Below, piece by piece: positions 10,977 through 21,602 of a stretch of DNA of 64,000 nt. The position numbers and the translations under genes are program-made. This DNA comes from Sporodiniella umbellata. Taxonomy: Eukaryota; Mucoromycota; Mucoromycetes; Mucorales; Rhizopodaceae. The stretch spans positions 62,001 to 126,000 of the forward strand of contig JAIXMR010000059.1 in assembly GCA_025677835.1 (NCBI GenBank), written 5' to 3'. The notes beneath the pieces are model-generated. The model was not told where the DNA came from. It worked only from the letters and a program-made list of their open reading frames with translations, and made no database searches. Each line of letters starts with the position of its first letter. Positions within the stretch are counted from its first letter, which is position 1.

Positions 10977-12395
10977 ATGCACCCTAAGAACATTTATAAT
11001 GAAGAGCCAGATTTCAAACAGCTAGCCGATATGTTCAGCTCTTTTAAAGCTTTGTAAAATCCACTTTTTAAGCAGAAGCACATGAGAGTTAAATAAAAAC
11101 GAAAAAAAATAGTGTAAAAGAAGGTTCGAACAAGAGGTGCTATATAGACTTCAAAAACCCGTTAGCTGTCAAGTAAGAAATACGCCATAGTACATTTTTT
11201 TCCTAAAGCTTTACTAGAGAATTATGTATTTGCCTGATGAAAAAAGATTTCAACATCGAACTTGACTTTCCTTTAGATACGCTTTGTCCCACAGTACCCA
11301 ATAGACTGAATTATATACTTTGGCTTAACGATTTAATGAATGAGACGGTTCCTGCCAGAACACAGATAAAAGGAATCGACATGTATGTTGTTTTATACTG
11401 AAACATGTAGTCACTAAATACACGTTTTATTCAGTGGTGTTGGAGCATCATGCATCTACCCTCTCTTGGGCTGTGCAAACTACAGCCACTGGTCTTTTCT
11501 AGGTACAGACATCAACCTACGCTCTTTAGAATACGCTGATAAAAACATAAAAAAGAACAAGTTGGAAAGCCGAATCAGACTTATTCACAACAAAAACGCA
11601 GAAAGAATATTTTTGTTGGATCAAAAAGAATACGATTTTTGTATATGTAATCCTCCATTTTACGATTCTCAAGAAGCCCTTGAAGAGGCAGCGTTTAACA
11701 AGGAATTGGAACCATATGCCATTTGCACTGGCTCATCTAATGAAATGATAACTAATGGTGGAGAATATGGGTTTGTTAGTAGAATGATATATGAAAGTAT
11801 CAAACTGAAAACAAGCGTGAGATGGTATACAAGTATGCTTGGGATAAAAGATTCTATACACCCTTTGGTGCGACTTCTAAGGAAGGAAAGTGTTACCAAC
11901 TACTTGGTTACAGATTTAAAGCAAGGGAACACAACACGCTGGGTAATCGCTTGGTCTTTCTATCCTGAGAGAGCCGTGAAAACCCATTTTCTGCAGGAAT
12001 ATCATCCCAAAAGCCTGTTTACTGTCCAACTACCTAAGTCTATACAATTCGTTTTTGATAGGCTGGAATTGATATTAAAAGATTTGGAGATTAACTACGA
12101 AAAAGACCGTAGTGTTATATTTTCTACAGTAAAAAAAAACACATGGTCTAGAGCAGCAAGAAGGCAAAAGAAACGGAAAACACTAACTGAAGAAATATCA
12201 CCAAAAGACCTGTTTTCGTTCACAATTGAAGACATTGAAGAAAAAGCTGACTGTCAATGCACTTTGCAAATAAGCTGGACAAAGGGGGAGGACAGAAAAG
12301 TATTCGAAGGCTTTTGGTCGCATATCAAAAAACGTGTGGAAGAACAATGTGGACTGGAAAAAGGAACCAAATCAAAGTGCTTTATTGAAGCTTAA
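10977..12395 (+). CDS. METTL16: METTL16-type RNA N6-adenosine methyltransferase, 423 aa
   Basis: Four exons: 10977-11053, 11113-11172, 11209-11382, 11435-12395. The N-terminus has the family signature MHPKNIYNEEPDFKQLA. The SAM loop (KGIDIGVGASCIYPLLG) lies near residues 98-115 and the catalytic NPPF motif (CICNPPFYDS) near residue 175, followed by GGEYGFVSRMI. METTL16 methylates U6 snRNA A43 and hairpins in SAM-synthetase mRNA in animals; S. pombe Mtl16 methylates U6. A nuclear U6-modifying role is inferred. The C-terminal 150 residues are basic and less conserved. The last 14 bases of the coding sequence overlap the TRAPPC12 coding sequence on the other strand. Confidence 0.93.
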
Positions 12396-13722
12396 GACAC
12401 GCTGGCTGAAATGAGTCGCCTGCCCAGCTTGCCACTTGCTTCATCATCTCAACCTTCTTCTCTGTTGAATCTTCATATCTCAATTCATATAAAGTACATA
12501 GATTCTGTAGTGCAATTTCGCATGTTCCTGCTGATGTTGGGTTTTTTGTTGTCAGTTCTTTTAGGATTTCAATAGCCTAAGGTTATTAATATCGAGCGTT
12601 AATTAAGTACTACGTTACTTTGTCTAAATTTCCCAAATATATCTCGCAAGCAGCCAAGTTGCTTATAGCCAGCAGATTCTCACTGTTTGAGTCATAGACT
12701 TCCTGAAGCAAATCCCTTGCGTTCTTCCATTCCCCCTTAGATATAAATGTGAAGGCCCTATTTGTTTTTATCGCCTCATCTTCTTTTATAAATTTCTCCA
12801 TACGTCCAAATATCTGCTCAGCCGATTCAATGTCACCCATTTGCAAGTAAAGTCTACCTAACCCTGATAAAATATCGACATGGTCGGGCGATTTATTTAA
12901 AATCAACTCCATTACCGATGCTGCATCCGAATAGTTTTGTATAGCTATCCAGTGTGTGGCTATTACTAGATAAGTTTGGACCTCGCGGTGGGCCCAAACA
13001 GGATGATGCTTCTGCAACTTCTTACACTTTGCTGCTAACATAGTTAATCTTTGAAGCGTCACATAAGGGTGGTTCAAGTAAGAGGGTAATCTTGCCCAAA
13101 GAATCCACAAAGCAAAAGGAACAAACGACTCTCCAGTACTAATGTCTTTAAGTTCGTTTCGACCTAAATCACCCAACTTTTCGAGCTCGGCTGTAGCTAG
13201 TTGAGGCAAACCAAGCTTTGTCAAAGCCAACAACCTCATATGCCATAGCTTAATCGTACAGTTAGAACTAAGCTCATACTAGCCGTTTTACCTGAAGAAG
13301 GGATTCTATATTTGAGCTATCTGACTGTATTATTTGCTGTCTGGTATATTTTGCAACTGATCTCCACATATTATTCATCTAAAGCACGATTCGTTTTCTG
13401 CGAAATGCCTTTTCTTTTTTTTTTTTTTACCATCATGACTTCCGGCGCTTTAGGCTTATCAGATTCAGTATCACGCTGGGGTCTATCTTGTGGAGCAACA
13501 TGCCTTTCTAAAAGGTCGTTAAAAGTATCACTCTAAAACTCTGTTAGCCTTCAGTCTAGCGAATCGCAAACTGTCATATTTTACGGCAGGAATGTCATAA
13601 AAGTTGGCATTACTATTGAGAGCCTGAACTGACGATAAAGTTCCTTGTCTCTCAGGTCTACTTTTATTGGGACTTGTATCTGTTGAGGACGAAATTACTG
13701 ATTTCAAAGTGTCTTGCTCCAT
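12382..13722 (-). CDS. TRAPPC12: TRAPP complex subunit 12 homologue (TPR protein), 383 aa
   Basis: Five exons: 13722-13585, 13532-13431, 13378-13292, 13248-12619, 12576-12382. The C-terminal half consists of TPR-like helical repeats (DHVDILSGLGRLYLQMGDIE, ENLLAISNLAACEIYLGNL). The end, NLCTLYELRYE followed by GDSFQPACLKLQ, matches the TRAPPC12 terminus. The MNNMWRSVAKYTRQQI and LWHMRLLALTKLGLPQLA blocks also match. TRAPPC12 belongs to TRAPPIII-type tethers acting in ER-Golgi and autophagic traffic. Intron 1 (13584-13533) was placed by its CTAAC branch point; without it the frame stops. The protein is shorter than the animal form because the long N-terminal region is absent. Its stop overlaps METTL16 by 14 nt. 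Confidence 0.85.
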
Positions 13723-13854
13723 AGGAAGTGAATGTGTAAGATACAAAAAGGGCAAACCTTTTTTTTTGATATTATTTTATTTTAAAAATCAATAATTTAA
13801 TCTTCAGAAAAAAAATTGCACAAATGTCTGTATGCATAAATTAATTTGAGCTTT

Positions 13855-15429
13855 TTATTCTTCCATTTCTTCTTCCTCTACTTCCTCGCCCTCTTCCATA
13901 TCCTCATCAGCGTATTCTTCGTCGTATTCCTCTTCGATAGTTGCTTCTTGATATTGTTGATATTCGGAAACCAAGTCATTCATGTTGGATTCGGCTTCAG
14001 TGAATTCCATCTCATCCATACCTTCACCAGTATACCAATGCAAGAAAGCCTTTCTTCTGAACATGGCAGTGAATTGTTCGTTGACACGTTTGAAGAGCTC
14101 TTGGATAGCAGTGCTGTTACCAATGAAAGTACCAGACATCTTGAGACCAACAGGGGGGATATCGCAAAGGGAGGTCTTGACGCTGTTAGGGATCCACTCG
14201 ACAAAGTATGAGGAATTCTTTTGTTGAACAGCCAACATTTGGTTTTCAACTTCTTTGGTAGAGAGGCGACCACGGAAAATGGTAGCAGCAGTCAAATAGC
14301 GACCGTGACGGGGGTCGGAAGCAGCCATCATATTACGAGCATCAAACATTTGAGCAGTCAATTCAGGAACACTCAAATTACGGTATTGTTGAGAACCAAA
14401 AGCGGTTAAAGGAGCAAAACCAACCATGAAGAAGTGAAGACGAGGGAAAGGAACCATGTTTACACAAAGTTTACGCAAATCAGAGTTCAACTGACCAGGG
14501 AAACGCAAACTGGTAGAAACGCCAGACATGACAGCAGAAACAAGTTGATTTAAATCAGGGTAGCCTGGATTGGTCAATTTAAGAGTTCTGAAGCAGATAT
14601 CATATAAAGCTTCGTTATCGATACAGTAAGTAGCGTCACAGTTTTCAACTAATTGATGTACTGAGAGAACAGCGTTGTAAGGCTCAACAACGGTATCAGA
14701 TACTTTGGGAGAAGGTACAACAGAGTAGGTGCTCAAAATACGATCAGGGTATTCTTCACGAATTTTAGAAAGCAGAAGAGAACCAAGACCGGAACCAGTA
14801 CCACCACCCAAAGAGTGTGCCAACTGGAAACCTTGAAGACAATCTGTGTTTTCAGCTTCTTTACGAACAACGTCCATAATAGATTCAACAAGTTCAGCAC
14901 CTTCGGTGTAGTAACCTTTGGCCCAAGAGTTACCAGCACCAGACTGAGCATTGACAAAATTGTCGGGTCGGAAAAGTTTACCGTAGGCACTATTACGAAT
15001 ACCGTCCATAGTGGCAGGTTCAAGATCAACTAATACAGCTCTATATAACGTGTTACACCATTTTTGCAGCCTGTATCCATTTTTATCGTGCTTTACCTTG
15101 GGACATATTTGCCTTTAGATCCTTCATTATAAAATACGTTGATACGGTCTAACTGAAGACGCTCATCTCCAACGTAGTTACCGTTGGTATCAATACCGTG
15201 TTCTTGAGAGATGGTTTCCCAAAATTTTTGACCAATCTATTTATTGAGATTTGTCCAGTTAATAACTTTTCGATGGTCAACGTAGCTAAGAAAAGCCCAA
15301 GCTATTTCTATTGTTAGCATTACCTGGTTACCACATTGACCTGTGAAAGCGAGGTTGTTAGTAAATCCAATAGGTATTTCCGTGTGTTTATAAATACATA
15401 CCTGCTTGTACGTGGATGATTTCTCTCAT
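13855..15429 (-). CDS. TUB2: Beta-tubulin, 456 aa
   Basis: Four exons: 15429-15402 (28 nt), 15340-15324 (17 nt), 15236-15097, 15040-13855. N-terminus [20 protein letters not shown]; the MREI motif is the beta-tubulin autoregulation element. The GTP-binding loop is [14 protein letters not shown], followed by [19 protein letters not shown], and the tail is highly acidic ([18 protein letters not shown]). The first two introns split codons in the GQCGNQ region, giving very small exons, as in many fungal beta-tubulins. It forms the microtubule heterodimer with alpha-tubulin. It lies on the same strand as TRAPPC12, 132 bp upstream of its ATG. The acidic tail is somewhat longer than usual. Confidence 0.98.
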
Positions 15430-17446
15430 TTGAATGTATGTAAGGGAAAGTGGTAATTAGAGAGAAGGATGAGAAAAATAGTGCTACAAAGGTCGATAAA
15501 GCAAGGAAAGAAGTTAATCAAAAGGTCGCTTTTGGGGATTTTCTTTCTGATTTCAACTTACAAAAAGCTGTGCTTTTTTTTCTTCTCTTTCGAATTTATA
15601 TATATACATCGTGTTGACCAATGAAAATTTATTTTTAGACAAGTCACAAAGCATTTAGTATTCCGCAAACCATGGCAAAAAAACATGGATATTCCATTTT
15701 AAGTTATTCAGGTAAGACAACGATTAGCTGCGTGGCTTTTTCATTAAAATAAACAAACGCATTTGAAACGACTCATACATATTGCATAGAAAAGAGATGT
15801 AGTCTACTCTGTAAGAAAAAGAAGGTCATCAGAATATACATTAGGGTACCTGAAAAAAAAAAACAAGAAAAGGACAGTTCAAATCAGAGAGAAATTATAA
15901 TGAAAGTAAAAATATTTGACATGTGCGGTTACTGCAAATTCTAAAATAGTACATTGTCATGCTTTTTTTGTCTTGTTTTTAAAAGTGCTACAGAGAGTGA
16001 ACCAAAAACAAAAGAAATGTTTGAAAACGAGGTATTATTAAAAAAATGCCATGTTTTACCTTTCTCAATCCCGCAAACCTACAAAAAAAATATCATTCGA
16101 GATAAAGGTTTACAGACATCAAGAATTTGATATCGTTCTTGTTTTTTTTTTTAATACAGTTTACGAAGTTAAGATGTCAATCGGTTCTTGCAAACTGGCG
16201 TTTCTTTTTGCAGTATTTGCTAATTTAATGCTTCATCTATAAAGCAAGGAGCGTTTGTCATTATCTAATAGTTGATTGTCTGATTTATTTGAAGCATCAC
16301 AGTCAAAGATTATCGTATCTGCCATTATAGGCGTTTTAGTGCCTTTTTCATTTTTGGAGACTTTGATTGATAGATTGGTCTCGCTTGTTCATAATACGAC
16401 TCAAAGGCCCAAGTACTACTGGAATATCATCAGTAATTGTTTTCTACTTCAGCTCTGACATTAGAGTGACATTTTTGAGTTTTCATTTATCCTCTTACAT
16501 ACGTCCGCTACAGCTCCAATCAACAAAGGGTCTTTTTCTGCAGTCATTATAGCTCATCAAAGTTGTTACTATAAGAAAAGCGCCATATGAGGCCTTTTTT
16601 ATATTCATTATACTTTTTTATGTTATGTATACGGTCGAGTAAAAAAGCGTACAAACAAATAATGTTTCAAACATATAAGCGCCTTATTGTCAAAAACTCA
16701 ATTATTGTTAATTATGCATTGTGTCAGATCTAGATATTGATTGTAGGCCTATTCAAGGCTACTTGTCAGCCAACACAATTCATAGGCATCTGTGAGACAT
16801 GCTGGCCTATCATATATGCCCCAGGCTACTGTATGGGTTTAAAGCTATGATTGAAGGCAAAGATAACTCAAAACAACTATATGATGCTAGGTACAAGTTT
16901 TTTTATCTCTATATTTGACTTTCTGAAGCAGAAAATCCTAATAGAAAAAGGGTGATATTTGCTTTATAGCTAATTCCGATGTTTTCAAGTGTCTGTATTT
17001 ATATAGCTCATGAACCATTGGTGCTATTGCTTGTGTATTATTCCTGCAAGCTTAAACAGAGAGAACCGTTGTTCTTTTGTGTTTGCAGGAATCTTCTTCT
17101 GGCTTTTCTTCAAGCTCTTTTTTTCGATAATCAACACCTAACTGGTACCGAAGCGACTTGAAACCTATATCCCCCGGGTTACTGCCAGAACAATATTGGT
17201 ATATGTTAAAGATAAAAAAGGATTCAGTTTCTTTGATGCACTTATTCTTTCGTAAAATCTATGGATATAAAGTGTTGAGCTTATTGGTTTTTTCGCATTA
17301 CAAAGCCTTAAGCTGATAGTTTTGAGAGCCAATAAATTCTGAAGTTTGTTAGTTGCTGGTATGAGGCTTCAAAGATAAAAAAAAAATTAAAACTCAAAAC
17401 ACACATAAATACCTAGAAAAGTTTAGTTCGTTTACTTTCATTCAAA
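15430..17446. other. Intergenic region, about 2 kb
   Basis: No recognisable gene. It holds the beta-tubulin promoter on the right side of that gene, including a TATA-like run at about 15595-15607. The rest is AT-rich sequence with short ORFs (for example 16051-16242 and 16276-16458) that show no motif. The left flank of the glutaredoxin gene (17380-17446) is A-rich. Confidence 0.5.
15595..15607 (-). promoter_or_regulatory. Candidate TATA element of beta-tubulin
   Basis: A TTTATATATATAC-type run lies about 170 bases upstream of the beta-tubulin ATG. Read on the minus strand it is TATATATATAAA. The position and sequence are compatible with a TATA box, but AT-rich DNA makes such runs common. 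Confidence 0.35.
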
Positions 17447-17834
17447 ATGTCAACTGTTGCTGGTGGAATCAAAGAGCTTGTTAAAAAGACAGTTGCCGAA
17501 AACAAAATTGCAGTAAAAACAAAACAATGGACTGTGCTCAGAAGTCAAGATTAATAGTCAGTAGGTGTTCAGCAAAACGTACTGTAGTTTTTCCATCCGG
17601 GCAAAAGATCTACTCGACGATATGCAAGTAGAATACAAAGTTGTCGAATTGAATGTGGAGCCAGAAGGAGAAGCTATACAACGCAGCTTAGCTGAATTGA
17701 CCAAGCAAAATACTGTCCCTAATATTTTTATCAATCAGCAACACCTTGGTGGCTATAGCGATCTTCAAGCTGCTTATTCCTCAGGAAAACTCCAAAAGCT
17801 ATTGAAAGTAGGAACCAAAACTGAGAATTTTTGA
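17447..17834 (+). CDS. Glutaredoxin with CSFS active site, 111 aa
   Basis: Two exons: 17447-17512 and 17565-17834. Thioredoxin-fold glutaredoxin: active-site segment VFSKTYCSFSIRAKDLL at about residues 23-39, the cis-Pro NTVPNIFINQ segment, and the glutathione-binding GGYSDLQ segment. The active site is C-S-F-S. Dithiol Grx usually have CPYC and ISC-type monothiol Grx have CGFS, so this is a monothiol-like variant in a short class I-type backbone. Expected cytosolic deglutathionylation or Fe-S-related activity; which one cannot be told from sequence. The coding sequence is otherwise intact and normal in length. Confidence 0.9.
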
Positions 17835-18367
17835 ATTGTATAAATAAATTGTCGTAATCAACAACAACAAAGCGGGTCAGTTTTTGATCGTTTTTACTCA
17901 TCGTTGCAAAATGGACAAAGTTAGATAAGAGGCACAACAGAGCAATCCGACAACTCCTTTCCTAATGGCTAAAGTCAAAGGCAGCTCGAACGGGTTTAAA
18001 AAAAAAAAATAGTCTGTTTACTTGTTCCTTTTCTTGACTTTGGTGTAGAGCAATTTCTCGCCGTCATAGTATGTTCAAACAAAGACTCTGTTTGAACCCA
18101 ACAAACTACTGACCAAAGAGTAAAAGTCCTGGCTGTTCATATTATATTGGGCCGTTATAGATAATAGCAACTAACATATTGCTTGTATACCAAGAGAAAG
18201 AATAGAGCAATGAAGGAAGGGCATTATTTGATGAATTTAGCTAAAAAAAAAAAAAAAAAAAAGAAAACAACAACAACAAAGATACGTCGAAAAGAATGGA
18301 AAAGAAAAGATGGAGCAAAAAAAGAATGAGCTAAGGACATCGCCAGTAGAAGGGCTTAAATATTTAA
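17835..18367. other. Intergenic between convergent genes, 533 bp
   Basis: 3' flanks of glutaredoxin (+) and the lectin-like gene (-). It contains A-tracts near 18001-18010 and 18243-18263. No gene was seen. Confidence 0.5.
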
Positions 18368-19395
18368 TTAGCTATATTCATTACTGAAATACGAATCGGC
18401 TGCTTTGATGGCCTCTGTTACCAAATCCTGGTTGTATAGTTGATGCTGGGTTAATAGTTGTTTTGTCTATTACATGTACATTAAAGGATTAAAAAACATT
18501 TAATGAAAACTTATAGTTTTTACCTCCTGTTCAACCAGAAAAGATACCGCTTTTCTTGAATCGTCATTTGCAACAACAGCTTCATTCGCTTGCTTTATTT
18601 CAGACACGTAGTCCTTCATAGCCTTGAAAGCAGAAGCGCCAGCTAGCTCATATGGAGACACTTGCTTATTATCCAAATATACCAACCGATAGCATTCGTA
18701 TAGCTCTTCCCTTCTTGGAAAAGGAGAGTTACGTTGATCTATAACAGAAAACCGTTAGTTCTTTGAGAAAATCGTTCTAAAAAAAAACACTCTACTAGGA
18801 GGGGGTCTCAGCAAAGCTAACTCTTCTTTTGACTTTTCGTTCTCGAAAGGTTGAATCAAAAACTGTTGTGTTTGAGAATGTGGGTTTCTGGCATTTAAAA
18901 AGACAGTACTGCCATTTTTATACTCTCCTCCCTAAATTTCTTTGAGTATTTTTTTAAAAACAGTCTATTACCTTGATGTCCAAAACAAGACTTGGGTTTG
19001 CAGCAATAAATATATAACCGTCCTCATATTTCCATCTTTGGTTATGTGCCAATCCTGGCTTGCGAGCATACTGAATAATCACTCTATCTCTCTCAATCCC
19101 TCCTCTAATATCAAGAACTAGGACCGTTAGTTATGTATTGGTTTGTGTGTATATTTTACCAAGGCCGGATTTTTTGTTGATTAAAAATCCATCCTCATGC
19201 ATCCAAAGCTTTTGATTTTCAAAATATTAGCAAATGTTGATAGCGTATATCTATGGTTGTATTTACTTGATTAATGCTATCCACCATTTTCTATTGGTTT
19301 GAAGTTAATAACATAAAATCTCTGCTTTATGATTACTTGAGGCCATATAATAAGATGCGTATCATTCTAGACAAGAAGAAAGAGGAAGCTGTTAC

Positions 19396-19430
<35 letters not shown>

Positions 19431-19551
19431 TTTATAAAGCAAAGAAAAACTTTTTTACTGTCATTCCACCACCATTGACATCCAATGAAAAAGCTTTAGC
19501 TTTACATCTAATGAAAAAAAAACCTTGAGGGAAATCTGTTACTGCTTCCAT
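18368..19551 (-). CDS. Ricin-B-type (beta-trefoil) lectin-like protein, 263 aa
   Basis: Eight exons: 19551-19459, 19366-19337, 19290-19267, 19208-19160, 19117-18972, 18931-18796, 18738-18524, 18466-18368 (792 nt). The N-terminal about 150 residues form beta-trefoil-like repeats: FPQGFFFIRCKAKAFSLDVN, LWMHEDGFLINKKSGLVLDI, then HNQRWKYEDGYIFIAANPSL and LVLDIKGGEYKNGSTVF. The QRW and LDI spacing is typical of ricin-B/CBM13 modules. The C-terminal about 100 residues (EELYECYRLVYLDNKQVSPYELA onward) are helical, with no family I can name. No signal peptide, so probably intracellular. The carbohydrate ligand is unknown. Intron 1 carries a 14-unit AT microsatellite (19401-19428). Confidence 0.75.
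19401..19428. repeat. (AT)14 microsatellite
   Basis: 28 bases of perfect AT dinucleotide repeat inside the first intron of the lectin-like gene. It is likely polymorphic. Confidence 0.9.
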
Positions 19552-20087
19552 TGTGTGTTCAACAACAGGAAAAAAGGAAAAGAACAAACAACCGGAGCAA
19601 AAGATTTTATTTTTATTTTTAGCATGATCTATTTTTTTTTGCTTTTTTCCGCACAGTAAGACCATTTGTAACTGAAAAAAGAGTAGAGTTGCTAAAGCTT
19701 AAGGGTGTAAAATTTAGAGCAAGTTTAACTTACCATTGACTAAAAGAATAGCTTACTTCTTGAAGCAAAAGTCGAGTAGAAAAATAAATGCAAAGTCAAA
19801 GAACTATTTTGTTCTAGCAGCCGAACTATTCTCAAAAAAACATTACCTATTTACTTTTGTTGACAAACTCTATCCGATGCCACTCAACGCTTTTCCTGCT
19901 AAAGAAAATACAACCACTGCTGTTTTTAACAAAATGACCTTTGAAAACAGCCAAACTCACTTACACAATTTCTACATTGCTATTGCACAGTCACGGTTGT
20001 TGTAGACGGCAATAACCATAAAAAATATCTTTTTTTTTTTTATATAGAAAAAAAAAAAAAAAAAAAACAACAACAACAACAATAACG
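19552..20087. other. Divergent intergenic region, 536 bp
   Basis: Lies between the divergent lectin-like gene and CSL4. An open frame at 19736-20005 lacks an ATG and any motif. The CSL4 leader ends in an A-tract followed by CAACAACAAC and the ATG (20048-20087). Confidence 0.5.
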
Positions 20088-20820
20088 ATGAGTAAAAAGG
20101 CAGAAGCAGTAACACCTGGTCAGCGTCTTGGATATGCAGCTGACTACAACCAAGGCCCAGGAACTTATGAGCGTGAGGGTCTACTCTATGCAAGTGTGGT
20201 TGGCCACAAATACATTGATCAAGCAACAGATGATCAAGTAAATTGCTTATTTTATTTTCTCAGATTCCTTACCTTTTAATTAGCTGCCTACTATGAGAAT
20301 TTCAAAAGAGAAAGAACAATCAGCCGTTCCAGAAGTTAACAGCGTGGTAATGAGTCTTTTATTTGTACACATATATGCATACTAAAATTCCAGCGCGAAA
20401 CAAGATCACTGGAAAAGTTATTCGAGTGGCTCCTCATCAGGCAACTATTGCCATTATGGTTGTTGGAGAAACACCTTGTAAAGAAGACTTTATGGGAGCT
20501 ATTCGGTGAGAGGAAGAAAAAAAAAAAAAAAAAACACCGTGTCAACTTACAACGTTCTTTTTAGTACACAAGATGTTCGTGCAGTTGAAAAAGATAAGGT
20601 CAAAATTTATAACTCTTTTAGGCCTGGCGACATTATTAAAGCAGAGGTCGTTTCATTGGGCGATGCTAGGTCGTACTATTTATCTACTGCTAAGAATGAG
20701 CTAGGTGTTATTTTTGCAACAAGTGTTGCTGGTGTACCCATGATACCCATATCTTGGCAAGAAATGCAATGTCCAAAGACAAAAACAATAGAGCTACGCA
20801 AATGCGCTAAACCAGTCTAA
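20088..20820 (+). CDS. CSL4: RNA exosome cap subunit Csl4 (EXOSC1), 189 aa
   Basis: Four exons: 20088-20237, 20284-20346, 20405-20505, 20565-20820. The N-terminal domain has TPGQRLGYAADYNQGPGTYE followed by GLLYASVVG. The S1-type RNA-binding domain has ITGKVIRVAPHQATIAIMVV, IRTQDVRAVEKDKVKIYNSF, FRPGDIIKAEVVSLGDARSY and YLSTAKNELGV. The C-terminus has MIPISWQEMQCPKT. Csl4 is one of the three S1/KH cap proteins of the nine-subunit exosome that channels RNA to Rrp44/Rrp6 for 3'-5' decay. The length is typical. Confidence 0.95.
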
Positions 20821-21321
20821 TTTTGACAAGAAAAAAATAAAATAAAATATATTTGTATATATCGAAACAAAAAGAAAATATGAGAAAGGGGGGTAGCCAG
20901 CCAACTCCCTACTAAAAACATACTTATAAGCTGTAGTTTAGTTTGTCAGTTTTTTCTGTGAAGCCCACATAACTCTAAACTATGCGCAGTTATGTTGTGA
21001 AAAGCTTCTATAATTTGAAACGCGCTCCTGTTTTTATAGTAATTGGCCATGAGCTACAATTCTGCCTTCATAGCACATTTGCATATTCAAGTACGAAAAA
21101 ATTTCAAGCTACATAAGTAAACGGTAATACATGTAGAATAAAACAAAGAACCTCTTATTGTACTGGCTTGTCAGTTATGGCTAATTTTTGTGTTTGTTAT
21201 ATTTTTGTACTATAAAACCCGATCTGCTTCTTCTAATTATCTGTTGACTAGTTTATGGATAGAGTCTTTTTGAATTGATACAGAAATTCTGTTTATAGAA
21301 TGTTTGTGTAAGTTTTTGTTT

Positions 21322-21360
<39 letters not shown>

Positions 21361-21564
21361 GCAGCTAATATTTTTTCCTTCAGCGACCGATTAGGTTTTT
21401 CCCTTGAGATACTGATAACTTTGAAAAAGGAAATTCACTGACAAAAAGGAGCCAGTTTTCTGGGAGTACTGTATGCATTACACAATTTAGTTAGCAAACC
21501 CATAAAAACTCTATTTTTGTTTTGTTTTTCATCTTTTTGCTTTGCTTTTGTCGTCGTCAAATAA

Positions 21565-21599
<35 letters not shown>
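20821..21599. other. Intergenic region, 779 bp
   Basis: Between CSL4 and the MFS transporter, same strand. It contains a T-tract (about 21328-21357) and ends with 32 consecutive A residues immediately before the MFS start codon. No gene was seen. Confidence 0.5.

Positions 21600-21600
<1 letters not shown>
21568..21600 (+). repeat. A33 tract abutting the MFS start codon
   Basis: 33 consecutive A residues, the last being the A of the MFS ATG. If transcribed it forms a poly(A)-like 5' leader. A similar shorter A-tract leader precedes CSL4. Confidence 0.85.

Positions 21601-21602
<2 letters not shown>

Noticed and set aside
13846..15033. Several ORFs on the strand opposite beta-tubulin
   Set aside because: Antisense shadows of a highly conserved coding exon.
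19736..20005. 89-aa ORF upstream of CSL4
   Set aside because: No ATG start and no recognisable domain; it sits in the divergent promoter interval.
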